DNA of 7,332 nt from CAYRVX01 sp964642165 (GTDB lineage: Bacteria; Planctomycetota; Phycisphaerae; SM23-33): positions 1 to 7,332 of the forward strand of contig CAZXOC010000336.1 in assembly GCA_964642165.1 (NCBI GenBank). The letters are read 5' to 3'. Position numbers and translations under genes: made by a program. The first letter of the stretch is position 1, and each line of letters starts with the position of its first letter. The notes beneath the pieces were generated by a model, which had not been told where the DNA came from, searched no databases, and saw only the letters and a program-made list of their open reading frames with translations. Of this stretch, positions 1 to 7,058 are shown one piece after another.

Positions 1-493
1 CGATGGTCTCGTCGAAGCCGTGCGCCCGCGGGGGGACTTCCTTCGCGCCGTGGTTCGCGTAGCCGGTGAGGTGCCACTTGCCGATAATCCCGGTGGCGTA
101 GCCGGCCGCCCGGAGCGCCTCGGCGACGGTGACGTGGTCGGTGGCGAGGTGCTTCGCGTCGTTGGGGCGGAGGTAGTCGGTGATGCCCACGCGGGCGGGC
201 CACTGCCCCGTCATCAGGGCGGCGCGGTACGGCGAGCAGACCGGCGCGGCGGCGTAGGCGTCGGTGAAGCGCACGCCGTCGCGGGCGAGGCGGTCCAGGT
301 GGGGCGTCTCGTTGAACGTGTTGCCGTAGCAGCCCAGCTCCGCGTAGCCCAGGTCGTCGGCCAGGATGAAGACGACGTTGCACTTGCGCGGCGGTCTGGT
401 CGCCGCCCGCAGCGGCCGCCGAAGCAGCGCCGCCGCGGCGCCCGCACCCAGCGCCTTCAGGAACGCCCGCCGCGTGGCCCGGGGATGCCTCAT
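1..493 (-). CDS. Sulfatase A, N-terminal part (type I, Tat-exported), runs off left edge
   Basis: The first 164 codons of a type I sulfatase are visible; the frame is open through the left edge, so the C-terminal two thirds lie outside. Such enzymes hydrolyse sulfate esters after a Cys is oxidised to formylglycine. Visible features: a twin-arginine leader (TRRAFLK near residues 7-13, then an Ala/Gly/Leu run to about 30), the strand FILADDLGY (42-50) with metal ligands D46 and D47, the active-site motif C86-S-P-Y-R90 followed by AALMTG, and GKWHL with K139 and H141. The substrate cannot be told from this part. The start ATG at 493-491 overlaps the TGA of sulfatase B (ATGA), with a weak AAGG-type ribosome site inside that gene, so translational coupling is likely. 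The sulfatase family is certain; the precise start is well supported by the Tat leader. Confidence 0.93.
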   Translation of the reverse strand, partial: MRHPRATRRAFLKALGAGAAAALLRRPLRAATRPPRKCNVVFILADDLGYAELGCYGNTFNETPHLDRLARDGVRFTDAYAAAPVCSPYRAALMTGQWPARVGITDYLRPNDAKHLATDHVTVAEALRAAGYATGIIGKWHLTGYANHGAKEVPPRAHGFDETI

Positions 494-2037
494 GCGCCCT
501 TGCCCGCCTTTCGCTTCTTGGCCTGCTTGCCTCGCCGGCCGCCGGTGCGGCCGTAGCCCTTCGCGCAGGCCGCGCGGCAGCGCCGCTCGGTCTCGTCGGG
601 GTCCTCGCCGATCTCCTTGACGAGCGCGGCGTGCATGGCCCGGACGCGTGCGGCCTGGTCGGGCCGGGCGGCGAGGTTGGTCAGCTCGCCCGGGTCGGCC
701 TTCAGGTCGTACAGCTCGCGCTCGGCGGGGTGGCCGGCGTCGGCGGGCGTGTGGTAGACGTACTTGTGGGGCCCCCGCCGCAGCATGGTGAAGCCCGAGG
801 CGATGTTGTGGGCGTAGTACTCGCTGACGGCGAGGTCCTTCCACGCGGCGCGGGCGTCGTCGAGCCAGCCGACGAGCGAGTCGCCGTTCCAGTCGCCGGG
901 GGTCTCGCCGCCGCCGAGGGCGGCGATGGTCTGGACGACGTCGACCATCGAGCAAGCCCCCGCGCGGCGCCGGGCGCCCTTCCATCGCTTGGGCCAGCTC
1001 ACGATCAGCGGGATCCGCGCGGCGTGCTGGTACATGCAGTTCTTCCACCACAGCCCGTGCTCGCCGAGGTTCTCGCCGTGGTCGGTGGTGTAGATGACGA
1101 CGGTGTTCTCGCCCAGCGGGCCGGCCGCCAGGGCCCGAAGCACCTTGCCGATCTCCTCGTCGACCCACTGCGTCAGCCCGTAGTACAGCTCGCGCCCCTT
1201 GCGGACGATGGCCTCGGGGGCGTCCTCGACGTTGAAGCCGATCCGCAGGTGCTGGTAGTTGCGGACCTGCCCGGCGAGGTGCCCGGGTGGGATCTGCGGC
1301 ATGGCCACCTTGCCCCGGTACGGGTCCCAGTAGCGCTGCGGGACGATCAGCGGGAAGTGCGGCGCGAGGTAGCCCGCGGCGAGGAAGAACGGCTTGTCGG
1401 CGGCCTTGCGCCGCTGGAGGAACTCCACCACGCCGGCGGTCACCTTCCGGTCATGGGTCAGGATGCGCGACTCGCCGGGGTGGAAGTCCTTGAAGCGCCC
1501 CGAGATGCCGGGCTTGGGCGCGAGGTCGTCGGCCTTCCGCCGGCCGCCGCGGCCCGTCTTGAAGCTGCTGTTCATGTTCCCGCCGATCTCGCGGAAGCCG
1601 TAGCGCCGCGTGCGGTCGTAGTGCATCTTCCCGCACAGCAGCGAGTCGTACCCCGCGGCGGTCATCACGCGGGCGATGGACGGGTAGTCCTCCGACGGCA
1701 GCCAGCAGGCGTTGCTCCACGAGCCGGTGCGGGAGACGTACTTCCCGGCCGTGAAGTTCATCCGCGACGGCACGCACAGCGGCGAGTTGCAGTAGGCCGC
1801 GTCGAACGTCAGCCCGCGGGCGGCCAGGCCGTCCAGGTTCGGCGTGCGGACGACCTCGTTGCCGTAGCAGCCGGTGACGGAGGCGTTGTGCTCGTCGGTG
1901 ATGATGAACAGGACGTTGGGCTTCTCGCCGGTCTTGCCGGCGGCGCGGGCGCTCAGGACGCGCGGCGCGCCGACGGCCAGGGCCGCTCCGCCCGCCGCCT
2001 TCAGGAACCGCCGCCGGGCGATCCGATAGCTTCGCAT
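490..2037 (-). CDS. Sulfatase B (type I, Tat-exported) with basic C-terminal tail
   Basis: A complete 515-residue type I sulfatase, expected to cleave sulfate esters outside the cytoplasm. The leader is Tat-type (ARRRFLK, residues 7-13, hydrophobic to about 30). The catalytic domain begins at NVLFIITDEH (41-50), where D48 and E49 are the likely first metal ligands. The formylglycine motif is the canonical C88-V-P-S-R92. Further active-site residues appear to be K137 and H139 (CGKMH), H227 (APHFP), D319-H320 (TTDHGENLGEHG) and K332. ELYDLKADPGELTNLA (441-456) is the usual C-terminal sulfatase signature. The DEH form at the metal site is seen in choline-sulfatase-like and other arylsulfatase A-like proteins; the substrate is unknown. 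Residues 494-515 hold nine Lys/Arg, an unusual addition beyond the fold. It lies 18 bases after the GH127 gene and overlaps sulfatase A by four bases. Confidence 0.96.
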   Translation of the reverse strand: MRSYRIARRRFLKAAGGAALAVGAPRVLSARAAGKTGEKPNVLFIITDEHNASVTGCYGNEVVRTPNLDGLAARGLTFDAAYCNSPLCVPSRMNFTAGKYVSRTGSWSNACWLPSEDYPSIARVMTAAGYDSLLCGKMHYDRTRRYGFREIGGNMNSSFKTGRGGRRKADDLAPKPGISGRFKDFHPGESRILTHDRKVTAGVVEFLQRRKAADKPFFLAAGYLAPHFPLIVPQRYWDPYRGKVAMPQIPPGHLAGQVRNYQHLRIGFNVEDAPEAIVRKGRELYYGLTQWVDEEIGKVLRALAAGPLGENTVVIYTTDHGENLGEHGLWWKNCMYQHAARIPLIVSWPKRWKGARRRAGACSMVDVVQTIAALGGGETPGDWNGDSLVGWLDDARAAWKDLAVSEYYAHNIASGFTMLRRGPHKYVYHTPADAGHPAERELYDLKADPGELTNLAARPDQAARVRAMHAALVKEIGEDPDETERRCRAACAKGYGRTGGRRGKQAKKRKAGKGA

Positions 2038-2038
2038 G

Positions 2039-2049
2039 GTGTGTCTCCC
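2039..2049 (-). promoter_or_regulatory. Ribosome binding leader of sulfatase B (GGGAGACACAC)
   Basis: On the minus strand GGGAGACACAC is followed by C and then the ATG at 2037. The GGGAGA part is a plausible Shine-Dalgarno element. The same 11 bases precede the GH127 gene, which supports the chosen starts of both. Confidence 0.65.
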
Positions 2050-2055
2050 TCTGCC

Positions 2056-4527
2056 CTACGTGCCGCCGAGGCGAACTTCCAGGATGCCGCCGGAGAAGCG
2101 CTCCTGGAGCCGCGCCTCGATCCGCAGGGCCTTCGTCGTGACCGGCTCGAACGTCACCCTGTTAAACGTGTCCTTCGCGCAGCCGGGCTCGCCCGACGCC
2201 TTCACGGGCGTCCACTTCTTGCCGTCCTGCCACAGCACCCGCCAGGACGCCGGCACGCGGCAGCCGCCCCGGCCGGTGTCGTCGAACCAATACACCGCCA
2301 CCGACGAGACCTTCCGCGGCTTCTTGTAGCCGAGCTGCACCCACTCCCTGCCGCCCTGTCGCGGCCACCAGGTGAAGCGCGGGATGCTGTGGTCGTTCGA
2401 GGACTTCGGCTCGCGCCCGTCGGTGAGGGCCTCGACCGTGTCGCCGCCCCAGCAGTGCGACGCCCGGTGCGAGCTCTCCTCGGGGATGGGCCAGTCGTGG
2501 CCCTTCTCGCCCTCGCGGGCGATCCGCGGGAAGGCCGAGATCCGCAGCCGCGCGCAGCCCATCGGGATCAGCGTGACGGCCTCGACGGGCTCGTCCGTCT
2601 TGACCGGGTTCGGCCGCATCTTGCCGACCAGCCCCAGGCGGTCCTCCTTCCAGCCGGGGATCTTCCGGGCCTGGGCCTTCAGGGCGATCGGCGCGGCGTC
2701 GAACTTCCAGGGGCAGTCGTCCTTGGGCCAGGTCCCCGGGGCGACGTCGAACGACGCGGCCGGGTCGCCCTCGGCCAGCACGAGCCCGTAGTTCCAGTCC
2801 GTGGTGGGGTGGATCTCCCAGGCGGGCCAGTCGTCCGTGCCGCCGCGGCGGACGGTCTTCTCGCCGATCTTCAGCGAGTAGGTCAGCGGCCCGCGGTCGA
2901 CGGAGACGCAGTCGCCGTTCTGCTTCCACGTGCGGAGGGCGACCTTCGCCGGCAGCTCGAGGCGGACCCTGTCGCCGTCGGCCCACGTCCGCTCGATGCG
3001 GAGGTACGTCCGCGGGCGGGCCTTCACGTCGACGGCCTTGCCGTTGATCGACAGCTTCGGCGCCTCGCACCAGCCCGGCACGCGGAGGTAGAGCGGGAAG
3101 GCCACGTTCTTCGCCGCGGCGACGGCCAGCTCGATCGTCTCGTCGAACGGGTAGCGCGTCTTGGCGGCGATGGTCACCTCGGTGCCGTCGCCGACCTTGG
3201 CGGTGACCTCACTGGCGCAGTACATCACGGCCGCCAGGCCGCCGTCCGGCGTGGCCAGCCAGAGGTGCTCGGCGAAGTACGGCCAGCCGTGCCCCATGTT
3301 GTGCTGGCAGCAGCGATGGGCATGGGGGTTCATCAGGAACATGGGCCCGCCGTTCTGGACGCCGGGGTTCTTGTTCTTGGCGTCGGAGCGGATCTGGTTC
3401 GGCGAGGTGAGGTAGCGCAGGGCCTTGAAGTCGGCGGTGGTGGAGGCGGGCAAGGAGTTGAAGGCCACGTCCTCGCAGCGGTCGGCCCAGGTCAAGTCGC
3501 CGTCGACGAGCAGCAGCATCTCGTGGGAGAGCATCATCTCGACCATGCCGCAGGTCTCGACGGCCTGGCGCGGGCCGGTGTAGCCGGGGCGGCAGTTCTC
3601 GTCGCCGCCGAACATCCCGCCGGGCACCTGCCCGTACTTCGCGCGGATCTCGCGCCAGTTGCGGTCCGCGGCGTGGGCGTGCTTGGCGTCCTTCGCCTGC
3701 TGCCAGAAGATGCCCGGCCCGCGGAAGGCCTGCGACATGTTCACGTTGTGCCAGTTCGGGATGCCGTCGGTCCAGTTGGCCTTGTTGCGCTGGATCTTCT
3801 CGCCCAGCTCGAGCAGGAACTTGTCGCCCGTGCGGTTGTAGAGCCAGTAGACGCTGGCGAGGTTGTCCGCCGCCCGCTGCTGCTGCCAGAACGGCGGGAG
3901 GAAGTCCTCGTCGGGGATGGTCATTTCCCAGCGGAAGTACTTCGTCATCAGCGGGGGCACGCGGTCGTCGCCGGTGTGCTCGTGCCAGTTCTGGAGGATG
4001 AACAGCATGATCATGTTCGGCCAGAGGTCGGGCTTGCCCCGGCCCCGGCGGCGGCCCTTGAGGTTCCCTCGTGGCCCGAAGTAGCCGTCCTCCCGCTGGC
4101 TGGCGATCGCCGCGTCGATCCAGAGCTTCGCCTCCCGGATCATCGCCTTGTCGCCCAGCACGTAGGCCGTGTTGCTGTAGCCCTTCAGCCAGTACGGCAC
4201 CTCCTCCCACCCGCTGTGGCCCTCGCCGGCGGGGCTCAGCCAGGCGTTGCCTTCCTTCTTGAGGAAGCGGCTGATCTCGCCGAGGTGCCCGATGAAGCCG
4301 TCGGCCTCGAGCCGAAGCTGCCTGCGCAGCCAGCCGCGCGGCTTGATCGCGCCGATCGGCAGCTTGATCAGCGGGCTGGGCGCAAGCGGGGCGCGGTTGG
4401 CGATGTAGAAGTCGCTCTTGGTGTTGATCCGGGGCCGATTCACGGCCTTGACCTCGCCGCGGGCCGATCCGGTTATGGCCATCACAATTGCTCCCAGCAA
4501 CAACGCCGCGATTCGCCTGTCGTGCAT
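2056..4527 (-). CDS. Secreted GH127-family (DUF1680) glycoside hydrolase, beta-L-arabinofuranosidase-like, with C-terminal F5/8-type domain
   Basis: An 823-residue protein of the GH127 (Glyco_hydro_127, DUF1680) family. Characterised members include beta-L-arabinofuranosidases that use a zinc-bound Cys as nucleophile. It starts with a Sec-type signal peptide (residues 1 to about 24, hydrophobic LLLGAIVMAITGSA). An (alpha/alpha)6-like catalytic region runs from about 50 to 440. The zinc-site residues known from HypBA1 (Glu-x-Cys and Cys-Cys) have clear counterparts: E324-T-C326 and C406-C407 in HRCCQHN, so C406 is the likely nucleophile; E310 in GGDEN may be the acid/base. Beta-rich regions follow (about 440-660, including YLRVPGWC and VSVDRGPLTY). 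Residues about 685-823 look like a discoidin (F5/8, CBM32-like) fold: WGGDTVEALTDG, WVQLGY, VSSVAVYWFDD, TKALRIEA. The protein is longer than typical GH127 members because of this domain. The sugar specificity is inferred, since GH127 also includes an aceric-acid-releasing enzyme. Confidence 0.92.
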   Translation of the reverse strand: MHDRRIAALLLGAIVMAITGSARGEVKAVNRPRINTKSDFYIANRAPLAPSPLIKLPIGAIKPRGWLRRQLRLEADGFIGHLGEISRFLKKEGNAWLSPAGEGHSGWEEVPYWLKGYSNTAYVLGDKAMIREAKLWIDAAIASQREDGYFGPRGNLKGRRRGRGKPDLWPNMIMLFILQNWHEHTGDDRVPPLMTKYFRWEMTIPDEDFLPPFWQQQRAADNLASVYWLYNRTGDKFLLELGEKIQRNKANWTDGIPNWHNVNMSQAFRGPGIFWQQAKDAKHAHAADRNWREIRAKYGQVPGGMFGGDENCRPGYTGPRQAVETCGMVEMMLSHEMLLLVDGDLTWADRCEDVAFNSLPASTTADFKALRYLTSPNQIRSDAKNKNPGVQNGGPMFLMNPHAHRCCQHNMGHGWPYFAEHLWLATPDGGLAAVMYCASEVTAKVGDGTEVTIAAKTRYPFDETIELAVAAAKNVAFPLYLRVPGWCEAPKLSINGKAVDVKARPRTYLRIERTWADGDRVRLELPAKVALRTWKQNGDCVSVDRGPLTYSLKIGEKTVRRGGTDDWPAWEIHPTTDWNYGLVLAEGDPAASFDVAPGTWPKDDCPWKFDAAPIALKAQARKIPGWKEDRLGLVGKMRPNPVKTDEPVEAVTLIPMGCARLRISAFPRIAREGEKGHDWPIPEESSHRASHCWGGDTVEALTDGREPKSSNDHSIPRFTWWPRQGGREWVQLGYKKPRKVSSVAVYWFDDTGRGGCRVPASWRVLWQDGKKWTPVKASGEPGCAKDTFNRVTFEPVTTKALRIEARLQERFSGGILEVRLGGT

Positions 4528-4538
4528 GTGTGTCTCCC
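4528..4538 (-). promoter_or_regulatory. Ribosome binding leader of the GH127 gene (GGGAGACACAC)
   Basis: On the minus strand GGGAGACACAC directly abuts the ATG at 4527. It is identical over 11 bases to the leader of sulfatase B and shares nine of 11 with that of the TIM-barrel gene. It fixes the GH127 start just before an obvious signal peptide. Confidence 0.65.
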
Positions 4539-4576
4539 GGTGTGCCGGAACGCCGCCCGGCCTGGATGTCGCCGAC

Positions 4577-5419
4577 TCACGCGCCCCACTGGCGCAGGCG
4601 CTCGGCGGAGGTCTTGACGTTATCGGCCCCGGCGACCTCCAGCGTGGTCGCCCCGTCGAAGCCGATGTCCTTCAGGCCCTGGACGATGGCCGGCAGGTCG
4701 ATCACGCCGTCGCCGAGGGCGATCGTCGCCATGCCCGTGCCGTAGATCTCCCCCCGCCGCGGCTCCATCTCCGCGGGCATGTCCTTCCAGTGGACGTGCT
4801 TGATTCGCTTGCCGAACGTGCGGACGTAATCCAGCGGCTCGGCCCCGCCCAACCAACTGTTGCCCGTGTCCAGGCAGATGCCGACGAGGTCCTCGTGCCC
4901 GAGGGCCTCCAGGACGGCCCCCATGCCGTCGATCGTGTCCGTCACCACGCCGTGCGGCTCCAGCAGCAGCTCGATGCCCAGCTCGCACGCCCACTCGACC
5001 GGGGCGGTGAGCTTCTCGCGGATCGTGAAGATCCGCTCGGCCGGCGTGAGCCCGTGCCCGAAGGGCGTCTTCGCGTCGCCCTCGGTGGTGATCACGTGGG
5101 AGATGTCCAGCAGGCGGGCGAGGCGGATGGCCTTGATGATCTCCGCCGTGCCGTAGACGTCCGGCGAGGTCGCGTCCAGCAGGTTGGCGTGGGCGCAGAA
5201 CGCGGTGAGCTCGACGCCCGCCGCCGCGGCCATCTCCCGGATCCTCGCGGGGTGGATGTCCAGGCTGATCGACGCCGTGAAGCCGTACTCCACGCCCAGC
5301 ATGCCGCCGTTGTGGTTGTCCGTCACGTCCGCGCAGCGGATGCCCATCTCGGCGATGGCCTGGAACTGCCTCGCCATGCCCGCGAACGGCTCGACCAGTG
5401 CGAAACACCCGATCTTCAT
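4577..5419 (-). CDS. Sugar phosphate isomerase/epimerase-like TIM-barrel protein (AP_endonuc_2 family)
   Basis: A 280-residue protein of the xylose-isomerase-like TIM-barrel superfamily, which includes hexulose/ketose epimerases and isomerases and inosose-handling enzymes. There is no signal peptide, so it should act in the cytoplasm. The four-residue divalent-metal site typical of the fold can be read in order: E154 (LLLEPHG), D184 (ICLDTGNS), H210 (KHVHWKD) and E261 (TTLEVAG). The chain ends soon after the last strand, so this is a single domain of normal length. It sits between sulfatase C (67 bases upstream) and the GH127 gene (49 bases downstream) on the same strand, which suggests it processes the sugar freed by the exported enzymes. 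The exact reaction cannot be assigned from sequence: epimerase, isomerase or a related activity are all possible. Confidence 0.9.
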   Translation of the reverse strand: MKIGCFALVEPFAGMARQFQAIAEMGIRCADVTDNHNGGMLGVEYGFTASISLDIHPARIREMAAAAGVELTAFCAHANLLDATSPDVYGTAEIIKAIRLARLLDISHVITTEGDAKTPFGHGLTPAERIFTIREKLTAPVEWACELGIELLLEPHGVVTDTIDGMGAVLEALGHEDLVGICLDTGNSWLGGAEPLDYVRTFGKRIKHVHWKDMPAEMEPRRGEIYGTGMATIALGDGVIDLPAIVQGLKDIGFDGATTLEVAGADNVKTSAERLRQWGA

Positions 5420-5430
5420 GTCTCTCTCCC
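5420..5430 (-). promoter_or_regulatory. Ribosome binding leader of the TIM-barrel gene (GGGAGAGAGAC)
   Basis: On the minus strand GGGAGAGAGAC directly abuts the ATG at 5419. It is a purine-rich Shine-Dalgarno region and a close variant of the 11-base leader before the GH127 and sulfatase B genes. Confidence 0.6.
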
Positions 5431-5486
5431 TTGCTCGTGCGATGCGTCACGCGGGCCGGCCGGCCTCTCGACGCGCGGCGGCCGCC

Positions 5487-7010
5487 TCAGCCTCTCGCGC
5501 CGCGGAGGATGATGCGGTCCTTCGTCCAGTGGTCGCGGTACCAGGTGCAGGCCTCGAACGTGTCGTGGAGCGATTCCATCTTCGCCGCCAGCATCTTTCG
5601 GAACCGCCGCATGGTGTCCTTGTGCGCCGCGTCGGCGGCGAGGTTCTTCGTCTGGTACGGGTCGGCGACGTTGTCGAAGAGCAGCTCGGAGCGGTCCACG
5701 CGGTAGGTGGCGTAGGTGTAGCGCTTGTCGCGCAGGGCGCGCCACTCGTGTCCGTCCTGCCAGGCGGCGCAGGCGCCGGTGTTCTGGAGGAAGGCGGCCT
5801 CGGGCTCGGGGCCCGCCTTGCCCAGGGCACAGTGGGCCAGGTCCGTGCCCTCGACGTCCTTGGGGATCGCCAGGTGCATCAGCGACAGGACCGTCGGCAG
5901 GAAGTCCACGCCGCAGACGGCCGCGTCGCTGACGCGCTGGGCGGGGATGTGCCCGGGCCAGCGGACCAGCAGCGGGATGCGGGCGGCCTCCTCGTAGAAG
6001 ATGTTCTTCGCCCGCCGCCCCTGAGCGCCGAACATCTCCCCGTGGTCGGAGGTGAACACGACGATCGTGTCGTCGGCGGCGCCGGCCTTGTCCAGCGCCG
6101 CGAGCAGGCGGCCGATGTTCCAGTCGAGGTTCGCCGCCATGGCGTAGTAGCCGCGGCGCCAACTGGGCAGCAGCCGGCGCTGCTCGGGGCGAAGCCGTCC
6201 CCAGCCGTCGGCGTAGGGGTCGTTGGCGGGCTTGTAGTTGGGCGGGTTGGGCAGCGCCACGCCGCGGTACATGTCGTAGTACTTCCGCGGGACGTTGTTG
6301 CGGCCCCACGGGTCGTGCGGCGTGCCGTAGGACAGGAACAGCGCGAAGGGCTTGTCCTTCCCCGCCGCCTTGTTCAGGAAGTTGATGGCCAGGTCGGTCT
6401 GCCCGTCGGGCTCAAAGACGCCCTCGCCGTAGGAGATCTTCTTCGGCGAGTCGGTGTGGTAGTAGGCCCGGTAGTAGCCATGGTGGAAGTTGTAGGCCGC
6501 CCACATGCCGTCGAAGCCCAGGCGGTCGGGCCCGGGCGGGACGAAGCTGTTCCTCGGGTCCAGGTGGTGGCCGAGCTGGTTGGCGTAGAGGTGCCACTTG
6601 CCGATGTACCCGGTCTCGTAGCCGCCTTGGGTCAGCGCGTGCCCGAAGCACTCGTGGTCGGTCCGCATCCGCAGCTCGTTGATGACCATGCCCGTGCTGG
6701 TGGCGTACTTGCCCGTCATCAGCGACGCGCGGTACGCGGAGCACACCGGCATGCTCGAGACGGCCTGGCGGAAGTTCACGCCCTGGCCGGCGAGGCGGTC
6801 GATGTTCGGCGTGCGGGCCTTCGTCTCGCCGGCGTACCCGCACCGCGTGGTGCCGAGCTGGTCGGCGAACACGAACAGCAGGTTGGGTTTCCCGGCCGTC
6901 TTCCCGGCGGGCGCTGCGGCCATGGCCGTTTCTCCGAAGGGTCGCGCGGCGACCACCCCGGCCGCCGCCGCCGCCCTCTTGAGCATCGTTCTGCGAGTCA
7001 TCTCGGGCAT
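5487..7010 (-). CDS. Sulfatase C (type I, Tat-exported) with C-S-A-Y-R active site
   Basis: A complete 507-residue type I sulfatase. The Tat leader reads MTRRTMLK (residues 4-11) followed by an Ala/Val run to about 34. The catalytic domain starts at NLLFVFADQLG (43-53), with D50 and Q51 at the metal site. The formylglycine motif is C90-S-A-Y-R94: Ala replaces the usual Pro, which still fits the C-x-P/A-x-R form. K138 and H140 (GKWHL), H232 (TPHDPWG), D322-H323 (TSDHGEMFGAQG) and K335 complete the expected active site. SELLFDNVADPYQTKNLA (441-458) is the C-terminal sulfatase signature. The substrate is unknown. The start at 7010 is preferred over the in-frame ATG at 7001 because GGAGAGG lies nine bases before it; both keep the Tat motif. 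It is the first intact gene of the set in this window. Confidence 0.95.
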   Translation of the reverse strand: MPEMTRRTMLKRAAAAAGVVAARPFGETAMAAAPAGKTAGKPNLLFVFADQLGTTRCGYAGETKARTPNIDRLAGQGVNFRQAVSSMPVCSAYRASLMTGKYATSTGMVINELRMRTDHECFGHALTQGGYETGYIGKWHLYANQLGHHLDPRNSFVPPGPDRLGFDGMWAAYNFHHGYYRAYYHTDSPKKISYGEGVFEPDGQTDLAINFLNKAAGKDKPFALFLSYGTPHDPWGRNNVPRKYYDMYRGVALPNPPNYKPANDPYADGWGRLRPEQRRLLPSWRRGYYAMAANLDWNIGRLLAALDKAGAADDTIVVFTSDHGEMFGAQGRRAKNIFYEEAARIPLLVRWPGHIPAQRVSDAAVCGVDFLPTVLSLMHLAIPKDVEGTDLAHCALGKAGPEPEAAFLQNTGACAAWQDGHEWRALRDKRYTYATYRVDRSELLFDNVADPYQTKNLAADAAHKDTMRRFRKMLAAKMESLHDTFEACTWYRDHWTKDRIILRGARG

Positions 7011-7019
7011 GTCGTCGAT

Positions 7020-7026
7020 CCTCTCC
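7020..7026 (-). promoter_or_regulatory. Ribosome binding site of sulfatase C (GGAGAGG)
   Basis: GGAGAGG on the minus strand lies nine bases before the ATG at 7010. It decides between this start and the second ATG three codons downstream, which has no comparable site. Confidence 0.55.
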
Positions 7027-7058
7027 GATCCGCCGCCTCGCCATCGGCGGGGCGGGCC

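Noticed and set aside
4544..4561. GCCGG / CCGGC hairpin just before the ribosome site of the GH127 gene
   Set aside because: A five-base stem in GC-rich DNA without other evidence; too weak to call an attenuator or terminator.
631..4617. A 1328-codon open frame on the plus strand across sulfatase B and the GH127 gene
   Set aside because: It is antisense to two genes with clear family motifs, its translation is low-complexity Val/Leu/Ala/Gly/Arg/Asp with no recognisable domain, and it crosses their gene boundary. In DNA with GC-rich third codon positions stops are rare in the antisense frame.
5454..5465. Perfect palindrome GGCCGGCCGGCC between sulfatase C and the TIM-barrel gene
   Set aside because: Short tandem GGCC units are common in such DNA; no T tract and no second copy at the other gaps, so neither operator nor terminator can be argued.
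4418..5512. A 364-codon open frame on the plus strand opposite the TIM-barrel gene
   Set aside because: Antisense shadow of a gene with a complete metal-binding site; the translation is biased and unrelated to any family I recognise.
7030..7050. CCGCCG / CGGCGG inverted repeat between the deacetylase remnant and sulfatase C, a possible terminator
   Set aside because: Only a six-base stem with a nine-base loop and no T tract; expected by chance at this GC content.
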